Assembly: GCF_964355755.1 (NCBI RefSeq)
Contig: NC_092675.1
Span: 10,927,312-10,991,311, forward strand
Reading direction: 5' to 3'
Origin: Antedon mediterranea
Taxonomy: Eukaryota; Echinodermata; Crinoidea; Comatulida; Antedonidae
DNA: 64,000 bases
Part shown: in pieces, positions 22,924 through 64,000 of the stretch
Layout: each line of letters begins with the position of its first letter
Numbering within the stretch: the stretch's first letter is position 1
Translations under genes and position numbers: made by a program
Notes under the pieces: generated by a model
Seen by the model: only the letters and a program-made list of their open reading frames with translations
Database searches by the model: none
What the model was told of the DNA's origin: nothing

Positions 22924-25235
22924 TTTTTGTCTTTTACAACCTATGGTTTGTCTTTTACAAACTATAGTTTTGTCTTTTAAAAACTATGGTTTTGTCTTTT
23001 ACAAACTATAGTTTTGTCTTTTAAAAACTATAGTTTTGTCTTTTAAAAACTATGGTTTTGTCTTTTACAAACTATGGTTTTGTCTTTTACAAACTATAGT
23101 TTTGTCTTTTAAAAACTATAGTTTTGTTTTTAAAAACTATGGTTTTGTCTTTTACAAACAATGTTTTTGTCTTTTACAAACAATGTTTTTGTCTTTTAGA
23201 AACTATAGTTTTGTCTTTTACAAACAATGTTTTTGTCTTTTACAAACTATGGTTTTGTCTTTTACAAACAATGTTTTTGTCTTTTACAAACAATGTTTTT
23301 GTCTTTTACAAACTATGGTTTGTCTTTTACAAACAATGTTTTTGTCTTTTACAAACTATGGTTTTGTCTTTTACAAACTATGTTTTTGTCTTTTACAAAC
23401 TATGGTTTGTCTTTTACAAACTATGGTTTTGTCTTTTACAAACAATGTTTTTGTCTTTTACAAACTATGGTTTTGTCTTTTACAAACTATGGTTTGTCTT
23501 TTACAAACAATGGTTTTGTCTTTTACAAACTATGGTTTTGTCTTTTACAAACTATGGTTTTGTCTTTTACAAACTATGGTTTGTCTTTTACAACCTATGG
23601 TTTTGTCTTTTACAAACTATGGTTTTGTCTTTTACAAACTATGGTTTTGTCTTTTACAAACAATGTTTTTGTCTTTTAAAAACTATAGTTTTGTCTTTTA
23701 AAAACTATGGTTTTGTCTTTTACAAACAATGTTTTTGTCTTTTACAAACTAGCCTATGGTTTTGTCTTTTACAAACTATAGTTTTGTCTTTTACAAACTA
23801 TGGTTTTGTCTTTTACAAACTATGGTTTTGTCTTTTACAAACTATGGTTTTGTCTTTTACAACCTATGGTTTTGTCTTTTACAAACTATGGTTTTGTCTT
23901 TTACAACCTATAGTTTTGTCTTTTACAAACTATGGTTTTTGTCTTTTACAAACTAGCCTATGGTTTTGTCTTTTACAAACTATAGTTTTGTCTTTTACAA
24001 ACTATGGTTTTGTCTTTTACAAACTATGGTTTTGTCTTTTACAAACTATGGTTTTGTCTTTTACAAACTATGGTTTTGTCTTTTACAACCTATAGTTTTG
24101 TCTTTTACAAACTATGGTTTTGTCTTTTACAACCTATGGTTTTGTCTTTTACAAACTATGGTTTTGTCTTTTACAAACTATGGTTTTGTCTTTTACAACC
24201 TATGGTTTTGTCTTTTACAAACAATGGTTTGTCTTTTACAAACAATGGTTTGTCTTTTACAAACAATGGTTTGTCTTTTACAAACAATGGTTTGTCTTTT
24301 AAAAACTATGGTTTGTCTTTTACAAACAATGGTTTGTCTTTTAAAAACTATGGTTTGTCTTTTACAAACAATGTTTTTGTCTTTTACAAACTATGGTTTG
24401 TCTTTTACAAACAATGGTTTTGTCTTTTACAAACTATAGTTTTGTCTTTTACAAACTATGGTTTTGTCTTTTACAAACTATGTTTTTGTCTTGAAAAAAA
24501 TATGGTTTTGTCTTTTACAAACTATGGTTTGTCTTTTACAAACAATGTTTTTGTCTTTTACAAACTATGGTTTGTCTTTTACAAACAATGTTTTTGTCTT
24601 TTACAAACTATGGTTTGTCTTTTACAAACAATGTTTTTGTCTTTTACAAACTATGGTTTGTCTTTTACAAACAATGGTTTTGTCTTTTACAAACTATGGT
24701 TTGTCTTTTACAAACAATGGTTTGTCTTTTACAAACTATGTTTTTGTCTTGAAAAAAATATGGTTTTGTCTTTTACAAACTATGGTTTGTCTTTTACAAA
24801 CAATGTTTGTCTTTTACAAACTATGGTTTGTCTTTTACAAACTATGGTTTGTCTTTTACAAACTATGGTTTGTCTTTTACAAACTATAGTTTTGTCTTTT
24901 ACAAACTATGGTTTGTCTTTTACAAACTATGGTTTTGTCTTTTACAAACAATGGTTTGTCTTTTACAAACAATGGTTTGTCTTTTACAAACTATGGTTTG
25001 TCTTTTACAAACAATGGTTTGTCTTTTACAAACAATGGTTTGTCTTTTACAAACTATGGTTTTGTCTTTTACAAACAATGGTTTGTCTTTTACAAACTAT
25101 GTTTTTGTCTTGAAAAAAATATGGTTTTGTCTTTTAAAAACTATGGTTTGTCTTTTAAAAACTATGGTTTTGTCTTTTACAAACTATGTTTTTGTCTTTA
25201 AAAAAATATGGTTTTGTTTTTTACAAACTATGGTT
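22924..25235. repeat. 2.3 kb tandem array of a 21/22 bp unit (~100 copies)
   Basis: The unit is GTCTTTTACAAACTATGGTTTT (22) or the same with one T fewer (21). Recurrent variants are AACAATGT, AACTATAG, AACCTATG, TTAAAAAC, and a rarer TTGAAAAAAATATG form that recurs at about 24490, 24750, 25110 and 25200. The first half is mainly 22-mers and the second half (from about 24230) mainly 21-mers. AACTATAG units form an 18 bp palindrome (ACAAAACTATAGTTTTGT). The unit lacks stops in the plus frames, so long frames run through it (for example 24004-25113). They are by-products of the repeat, not evidence of a gene. Short echoes with AAACCATGGTTT continue to about 25420. Confidence 0.95.
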
Positions 25236-27184
25236 GACCTGGACGCGATTTTTGTTCGTTGTGACTTTCGTCACGCAATATATTTTAAGACAAACCATGG
25301 TTTATTTTGTCAACAATAGACAAGCAATTGTTTTACAAACAAAAACAATTTAAACAAACCATTTGTCTTTATCTCTTTTTACCAATTACAACCACTATAT
25401 TGTCTTTTTACAAACCATGGTAGTTTGTCGGATGGCGCCTCGCATTACAAACATAGTATCATGAGATGTTTTGCAGTTATAAAGATTTATTGTTATATAC
25501 TTTGAAACTTCAGAACCACCAAGCCTAAATCTGATTGAGACAAAAAATTATTATAATTTAACATTGAATTTTGTTTTTTATTTAAAAAAACTAAAACAGT
25601 TTCAAACCAATGACTGTAACTGTTCCTTGCTAGAAAATGGATTAAAGCTTTTTCTGGCCAACAAAAAAAAAGAGAAAGTGAGAAAATATTATATTGGTAC
25701 ATTTTTATATAATAAGGTATTGAACGCATGACAACTGAAATGATTTGCATACCTTCTCTAGATTTAGTATAATGTAGAAATCGGCCTAGTTTGAATTAAA
25801 ATAAACAATAGTATACAATATAGAAATAAACAATAACTATTCAAAATAAATATGATACAAAATGATTGGAAAGTCGATTTCTACATAATCACATTCACTA
25901 TATCAATATTACGGACAAGTCACTGACGATTAGTAGAAGGTTGATTAAATCTTTTGCGTCAAAAAAGGAAATTTTATAAACAAATTCAGTGCTCTGCAAC
26001 TACACGAGTAAAACGCATTGGCATCAACAAGCAACAGAAAACCAATTTGGCTACTGGCAAGCTTTGGGGAAGAATAGCAAATAATAAAACAATAACAAAA
26101 AACACTTATATCATATGTTAGGCAGCTTATGTCTGCTTTAAATTCTTTCCTAAAAAAAACCCCAAAATGTACTGAAAAATGATAATTATTATTATTATAA
26201 AAGCTCTGCAATTTCTTTTTGACTGTTTAACTTTTATTGTTTTGATTTTACAATGTTTTGTTTACTTGATTTGTACCCATAGAGATCCAGCCACGGATAC
26301 CCACAGCATTGTCATTTTTAAAGTAATTATCCTTTGGATTGAAATAATAAAACTTATTCCTTGATTGAGTAGATGTCTGCATTTTGTACATATACCGTAA
26401 TAACAAGTGTCAAATGAGTTGTTTGGATGAGTTAACAAATAAATGCATATCCAGAATAATGATTTTCAAATCCGCTGATAAGCAATAACAATTTTTTAAA
26501 AAGATTAAATAAATGTGTCTAAAACTAAGAGATGTTAAGACTTTATGATTTACACATGCAATGTCTGTGTGTGGTGTAAACTTTTAGACACACCAGCTGT
26601 TTCAAAAACCCAAGTCATGAGGTGGATTTTTTAATTTGCACCTTAAACCTGATTAGAAAGGTAAGGAGAAATTTGACCTTGATATTGTAAAAAATGCTTA
26701 AAATATGAACTTGCTGGGTAATTTTTTTTTATTTTACATGTGTACATTTTCGTAGTCAGACCAGTTCTGGTTAGTCCCAAGAGTAATTTAGGTTAAAGGT
26801 GTAATTGAGTTTAAAGTCTAAACACAGCCTAATATTTAATATTTTTTAATATTTAATATTTAATTTAATGTTTATAATAGAACTATTGAATTACAATACA
26901 GTAAATTTGAATGCAAAAATGTTCTGCAATACTGAAGCAATATTATTTTTATTTTTCTTTCATAAGCACATTGTTTTTACCTACAATTATGTTTTGTACC
27001 TGTATTGTTATCTTTCAGTTTCTAAATTTTATAATCATTAGCTATCACAATTGTTTTAATTAAAATCACATTTAACATAACAAAAAAATCATCATTAAAA
27101 AGAACATTACAATACTCCATCTTTTTAATTGTTAATATAGTAAACTACTGTGTGAGCTATACAGTTTTAATTAGCATAACTTAA
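25236..27184. other. Intergenic: no gene seen
   Basis: AT-rich sequence between the tandem array and the VCP 3' end. Apart from degenerate satellite words up to about 25420, I see nothing recognisable in either strand. Confidence 0.6.
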
Positions 27185-27199
27185 TTTATTACGTTTATT
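27185..27199 (-). terminator. VCP polyadenylation signals
   Basis: Two AATAAA hexamers on the minus strand (27194-27199 and 27185-27190) lie about 90-100 bases after the VCP stop codon. This fits a short 3'UTR. Confidence 0.65.
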
Positions 27200-27286
27200 A
27201 TGTCCATTTTATATTTATACTGCTGCATAAATTAATGAACAAAGTATAGTTGACAAGTTCATGTTGATTAGAATCAGCACATGTTT

Positions 27287-58609
<31,323 letters not shown>

Positions 58610-58800
58610 GTTCTAAATACGTATTTTTCGCTTTTTTATCTATATAAATTGTTTCTTTGTTACAGACGTCCTTGTTTAGTCCACGATCGCTAATAACACG
58701 TACGTACACACACACACTCTCTCTCAGTAGTAGGCCTAGAGCTGCTAAGCTGCTGTGTCACGGTGTGTAGTTGGTTTTGGTGGCGGTACGTGTGTTGTGA
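58610..58800 (-). promoter_or_regulatory. Presumed VCP 5'UTR and promoter region
   Basis: The region directly upstream of the VCP start. The start codon context is GAACATGG, with A at -3 and G at +4. The area has CpG-containing words, a CA/CT run at 58700-58730 and TAGGCCTA. No clear TATA or initiator can be assigned, and the transcription start is not determinable from sequence alone. Confidence 0.45.
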
Positions 58801-59500
58801 TTGTGTGTGTTTCTCTACTCCAGGTACATGACGCCGTTGTCGTTGATGTCGAGCCAACCAATCGACAGCGTTTACGTGTTATTTAGGGACTTTTCGGGTC
58901 ATCATTTTTTTTTTCAGTGACACACGTGATTTGTCGTTGTAATGTGTGCAACAACAAAAAAACAATTTAATTTCATTTCATTATTTATTTGGTCTATTTA
59001 AGTATATACAAAACAAAAAAAACTGAAATTGGGGATACCAGGGTCAACCTAAGTGAACTTAATCACTGTAGCTGAGCCGCTCGACTTTTGACGAAACAGT
59101 TTTGATAATTGTTCTTTCTTTATTATATAATGTTTTTTTAATTTATATTCTATTTATAATTTAAGAAATAATGATTTATTTAATTATTTGTGTTGAGATG
59201 AATCAGTAGTAAACATTTTGTGTAGCGTAAAATATAGTCTGAAATCATGTTTAATTATAAAGTATTCTGTTTTGTATATTATGATTGGATTCGGTTTTCC
59301 TTCTGTAGTTGATTTAGCTTATCAATCAATTAATTAAATTCGCAATCAAACAACAATCAACTATTATTAATTAAGTACGGTGGCCCACAACTGTCACGCA
59401 CACTATAACACACAAATCACACAATTAAGGAATTACACAATTAAAGAAGGAATACAATTAAGGAAGAAATCGCACAAATAAAGAAGAAACGCGCAATTAA
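58801..59500. other. Upstream of VCP: nothing recognised
   Basis: AT-rich sequence without conserved coding content or clear repeats. Confidence 0.55.
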
Positions 59501-59509
59501 GAAGAGCAA

Positions 59510-59648
59510 GCACAATTAAAGAAGTCCGCAACAAATTCGAAAGCAAGCTCCTCGCACAATAAAGAAGTCCGCTACAAATTCGAAAGCTCCTCGCACAATT
59601 AAAGAAGTCCGCAACAAATTCGAAAGTACCTCGCACAATTAAAGTACA
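59510..59648. repeat. ~46 bp minisatellite upstream of VCP
   Basis: About three copies of a unit containing GCACAATTAAAGAAGTCCGC and AACAAATTCGAAAGC, preceded by degenerate partial units from about 59420. The minus-strand frame at 59433-59669 is just this repeat. Confidence 0.8.
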
Positions 59649-59689
59649 GTAGTCCGTATGGAACGCCATCGCTGCCTCCGGCAGTAAAC

Positions 59690-59975
59690 TTAAATTCTAT
59701 TCGGATCTTTTACCATTAAGTTCGGCTCTTTTATCGTTCGGCGCATTTCTATTCGGCCCATTTACCATTACGTTCGGCTCTTTCAGCATTCGGCGCATTT
59801 CTATTTGGCCCATTTACCATTACGTTCGGCTCCTTCAGCATTCGGATCTTTTTTATTCGGCCCATTTAACATTACGTTCGACTCTTTTTAATTCGGCCCT
59901 TTTTTATTCGGCTCTTTCTGCATTACGTTCGGCTCTTTTTGATTTGGTCCTTTTTTATACGGCGGCGCAATTAAA
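59690..59975. repeat. TTCGGCTCTTT minisatellite upstream of VCP
   Basis: A unit of about 56 bp (CATTACGTTCGGCTCTTTC, then GCATTCGG, then TTTCTATTCGGCCCATTTAC) is repeated about four times. The shorter word TTCGGCNCTTT recurs at roughly 14-28 base steps. CpG-containing and unlike the flanking AT-rich DNA. It begins about 1.1 kb upstream of the VCP start codon. Confidence 0.8.
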
Positions 59976-60152
59976 TTCTAACATTTTACTAACCTGGGGT
60001 CAAATGGAAGAAAATCAACGGCTGGAAATGAGTCTATGAAAAGTTTACAAAACATATAGATGCAGCATGTAGAGTGTTTAGTTGGTTGAATTAAATGAAT
60101 TTGAAGGCTATTTCAATAGTAAGGGCAACATTCGATAAATTGAGGTGAATTT

Positions 60153-60960
60153 TTATTCGATGGTATATAAAGTTGGTTCGTACTTTCGGTAATCATTTTA
60201 ACCATCTGATGTAACCCTGTTTACTAATTAAATTGAGTTAAATAATTAGTTATTGACAATAAAAACGAATTTAGGTTCAACGATTTGCCCCAAATAGGAG
60301 TGTTTCGTGGTTGTTGTATACACTCACTGTCTAATGGATGTCAATCTTGAAAATTACCCGCACACAATAATACGAGGATGCTTCGCACTTTTCTATCTTT
60401 TCTTACGATAATTGTTTTTAATAGCTAAAAATCGGTTGAACAGCTCGAGTACAGCATCATAATGTTGAAGACAGTCCGATTTTCTTTAAAAAATACTACA
60501 TTTTGATAGATTTGATATACGTTTATACAAATGTTTTGATCGGCGATAAATGGAACATTCCAATTTCTGTTCCACAAGTTTCTATTCCCTCAGGCGTCGT
60601 AAAGACAAGTACAGTCATAACAGAAATTCGATCCATTTTTTTTTTCCAATCTGTGCTGCAGAGGTTGGATATAGGTATTTTGTTAACAGATAATGAGCTA
60701 GCCTTTCCAGTCGTCGTCTATTATGTACAATCAACTTAATTATTGCAGTAAACCACCATCCACACCACCACCCTCCTCCTCACTGGCATGAGTAGCGTTG
60801 TAAAGCCAGTAGAGGCTTACAGTACGAAAGATCACATGCCCTAAACGCAGAACAACTTTGATGGTTAGGAATTAAGTATGAATTGGCTCTAAGAAACAAT
60901 TGAAAACCATTAGGCCTATACTAATTAAGTTGAGTTAGATAATTATCTATTGACGATTAA
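60153..60960. repeat. Right copy of the ~0.8 kb repeat, inverted to 1-808
   Basis: The reverse complement of bases 1-808 with point differences and small indels. The frame at 60503-60739 is not matched by an equivalent frame in the other copy, so it is probably non-coding. Confidence 0.7.
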
Positions 60961-61868
60961 AGCGAATTTACGATTTTCCCCGAATAGAGGTGTTTACTTT
61001 ATTACTGACAGTTCCTTCTGAACGTTTGTATTAATTAATAATGTAATAAAAATAAAAACGTCGTATTAGTGATGTATCGTTACATGTACTGTAATATTTC
61101 AATCAATATGACGGTGACAGTTTCAACAAAATCGCAATGTTTTACTGTGTTTAGTGTATATTATTTGTAAAACATGAAAACAATTAATATTTCGTTACTA
61201 ATGGATAAAGAATACATTTTAAAATAATTGTTCGTCTTTGCACCCATCCTCTTTCCCATCCATCAACCCTAATGTTACATACAAAATACAAATTCAGTTT
61301 GTTACAAAACAATTGGTCTTATTTTGTGACAAGTTTCTCTTTCGGAAGTAATTCCCAAGGTGCTAATTTTATCTATCTAGTCTATTGTAATTTTGCATAG
61401 TATTTTATAGGTTCCGAAATAAAAACCAAAGGCGTGTCAGTTCGTAATTAGACCAAAATTCACATTCAGATTATTGATAGACATATATTATGCTGTACTG
61501 CTGTTTGAACAACTTAAACAATTGGAAATCAATTGGCTTTTTTCTTTTTTTTTAGTACTCTTAGATGGTTTTCGAAATAGGCTTTACTGCCAGTAAGTAT
61601 TGTGATCAAAATGCCATTTTAAACTGTAAAAGAAATGTACGAATATAACTCGATCATACATTCTTTTCTTTTTGAGATGTGCTTTCAAAATTAATCTCAG
61701 GCTTCTTTGTCGAGGTTTTACGGTATATTTATTTATTTAAAAAAGAGGAAAAATTACTGCTAATGTACATTGTTGAAACAGATTCAGAATTTAATTTGCT
61801 GCAACGATACAATAGTAATTTGACAAACAATTCTGTGTCATAGTAGTAGATATTGATGGTATAGTCCG

Positions 61869-62165
61869 TTTATAGGTTGTTTTTACAAAATTGTAAATAT
61901 TAGTCAGCTGTACAAATTACTGAAAAACAAATTACTAGGAAGTATGAAACAATAGGTATTGTGTTTCGGGGTATATAACAATAGAGGTATTACCGTATAT
62001 AATTTAAATTAGTTACATGCTATCATGTTGTGTTGGTAAAATTTAAAGTGAAAAAAAGGGTTTATGGGCTGTTTTTACAATATTGTAAATATTAGTCAGT
62101 ACAAAGTACTGAAGAGTAAATGACTACGGAAGTATGAAACAATAGGTATTGTGTTTCGGGGTATA
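61869..62165. repeat. ~107 bp direct repeat pair
   Basis: 61869-61975 and 62061-62165 share TTGTAAATATTAGTCAG and a long GAAACAATAGGTATTGTGTT block ending CGGGGTATA. They are separated by 85 unrelated bases. Confidence 0.85.
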
Positions 62166-62866
62166 ATAGACAAGTTCTATTTCCTCTGAAATAATGGTGT
62201 AAGAAGCATTTTTGGGTAGAAGCTGGGATCCACTTGATTTAGGATATTTCGACCTCGCTGATTACGAATATGGCGGATCCCAAGCGAAATTCGGCCATCT
62301 AAGCCTTAATTTGCATTATTAAAAATGGCGGCCATTTTTTATAATTACCCTATATCTCGAGAAACACTAGTCACAGATAATTAATTTTGGTGTCAAAATG
62401 TTTTAAATATATGTTTTTATATTCACTTTAATGACACATTTTCTAAAAAAATGGATGCAAGTCTTATTTCTGACATTTTATTTATCGTATCTCAGTAACC
62501 AATAATCGGAGAGACACCAAATAGGGCTCAAATTGTTCAGAAACTATACCTTCATATTTATTATAATGAAATGTTTTTACAAAAAATGGCCGATTCTACA
62601 ACTATTGACCTTTGAACTATTAGTCAAATATAATAATATAATAATAATATAACTTTGAAAATTGTGGTCTTATGAATTTTTTTTTCTGTTTAAATTGTTT
62701 AAAACATGTGTGTTTCTATCGAGTCTAATGGCACATTTTGTACAAAAATGGCCGATAGTATGGTTATTGACCTTTAAACTACAGCATAGGCCTACTGTAT
62801 ACTAATAATATAATTGCATAACTATAAAATTATTTATACACAATAATAATTAGTAAAATTATAAAA

Positions 62867-63084
62867 TTCACTGCCATCAAATATGATGTATTATGATTTA
62901 TATAGATTAAAAAAAAAATTTGAACACGCAAGTTACATTTGTTGAAATTTGAAATTTGAAATTACCTGCCATCAATATGTTGGAGTATGATTATAGATTT
63001 TTAAAAATGTGAACATGTCAGCTACATTTGGAAATTACCTGCCATCAATATGATGGATTATGATTATAGATTTGAACACGCAAG
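62867..63084. repeat. Three diverged tandem units with CTGCCATCAATATGATG
   Basis: Units at about 62867, 62959 and 63030 share ACCTGCCATCAATATG, GATTATGATTATAGATT and a GAACACGCAAG tail. No coding potential. Confidence 0.7.
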
Positions 63085-64000
63085 AAAATTGCCCTGACAT
63101 GTCCTTAAAAAAAAATTTTTTTTTAATTAAAAAAATTTAATATGCAAAACATTCTAGATAATTGAGGTCATTTGAGGTCATTTTAAGATGAAATTGGGAT
63201 ATTGGCAACCTATGACAACAAGACGGCAATTTTCATAGAATTTGAGATAAAAGACACTAATTATTTTTTGTCGTATTGAAGATGATTACTTTATTTTTTA
63301 ATTTATACAAAATTTTGATGGGTTTCATACTATTTGGTTAAAATTTAGGGGAAAAAACTGTAGTTTTTATTGTTTTTAGCTCAAAAATTGCATGTATTCA
63401 AAATATTTTTCAAAATAAATGTAAACAAATCCTGTCAACTCAATGCAATTTATTTTCAAAAACTGTGCTGACATGTCATTTAAAAAAAAAAATTTAAAAA
63501 ATTAGCCACTTTTTGGGCATTGCTTCCTCTACTATAGTGGAAAATCGGCTTAAATATACTGTACCCCCACTGTACCTCGAATTCGAGATTACGGTATGTA
63601 TAACCAAAGAATATATATCACAAGAATGAGTAATCCGCGATTTTCCCTGTAACAGTAATATTGTCCATGTGGTAGGGCGCCGCCATAAGTGTGGATGTAT
63701 CTGGGATGTATACAACTTTTTGTGACGGTTTCACTAATCAAAGGCTGGACCACCGGTAGTATTTCCTTGATAAACAAGAAATATTTCTTACAAAAAACGC
63801 CGCGTAACTTTTTGACTGGACAGTTGTAAGAACAGTCTTCATTAATCTAATATATAATAGGTCGGCCAATCAAAACGCAAGTGAACAATTGGGACTTTAC
63901 TTGTGATTTATGTCATTGGCCTGTCAGCACAGTCGTTTCTTTCTAGAATTAAACGCACAAACTTGTATTGGGAATAATGTATGTTTATGTGGTTATTACT
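63085..64000. other. Right edge: no gene recognised
   Basis: AT-rich. The minus-strand frames at 63494-63715 and 63589-63777 overlap each other, are short and resemble nothing I know. An exon of an unseen gene cannot be excluded. Confidence 0.5.

Noticed and set aside
22924-25235. Regular short repeats as a possible CRISPR array
   Set aside because: Units are head to tail with no unique spacers, and the genome is animal.
23036-25319. Several long plus-strand open frames (150-369 codons)
   Set aside because: They are translations of the 21/22 bp satellite, overlap in different frames, and exist only because the unit lacks stop codons.
59433-59669. Minus-strand frame rich in Cys, Phe and Leu
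   Set aside because: Falls on the 46 bp minisatellite; repeats explain it.

Overview
The window looks like genomic DNA of a marine deuterostome, most likely an echinoderm. It is AT-rich, has long repeat-filled introns, and carries the palindrome TAGGCCTA throughout, a word I associate with echinoderm genomes. The assignment rests on that word and on protein similarity, so it is tentative. Two conserved cellular genes are present, both on the minus strand.

UGCG (ceramide glucosyltransferase) occupies 3543-17791. Six coding exons are visible. The last third of the protein lies beyond base 1, so 1-3542 is taken to be intron. Between UGCG and VCP (about 17.83-27.18 kb) lie several small inverted-repeat elements, a decayed LINE reverse transcriptase, and a 2.3 kb tandem array of a 21/22 bp unit.

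VCP/p97 (AAA+ ATPase) occupies 27287-58609 and is complete: 16 coding exons join in phase to 808 codons plus a stop. Its first coding exon is only 17 bases (58593-58609), separated from exon 2 by an 18.5 kb intron.

VCP intron 1 is a museum of transposons. At 41.48-45.29 kb a LINE fragment is interrupted by two TTAA-flanked elements. At 45.59-58.21 kb a foldback-like inverted-repeat element holds a decayed Penelope-like retroelement in its core. Its right arm is split by two further DNA elements, one of which contains another element with ~690 bp terminal inverted repeats. That last element's transposase-like gene is in turn broken by a tRNA-derived SINE. Insertion order can be read from target duplications.

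From 58.61 to 64 kb there is the presumed VCP promoter, two minisatellites, an inverted partner of the repeat at bases 1-808, and short direct repeats, but no recognisable gene. VCP extracts ubiquitinated proteins from complexes and membranes; UGCG makes glucosylceramide at the Golgi. They are neighbours in the same orientation, with no evidence of shared function. The strongest leads for something undescribed are the nested stack, a hammerhead-like fold beside the Penelope remnant, a two-helical-turn phased motif array in UGCG, and an element carrying about nine copies of one dispersed motif.
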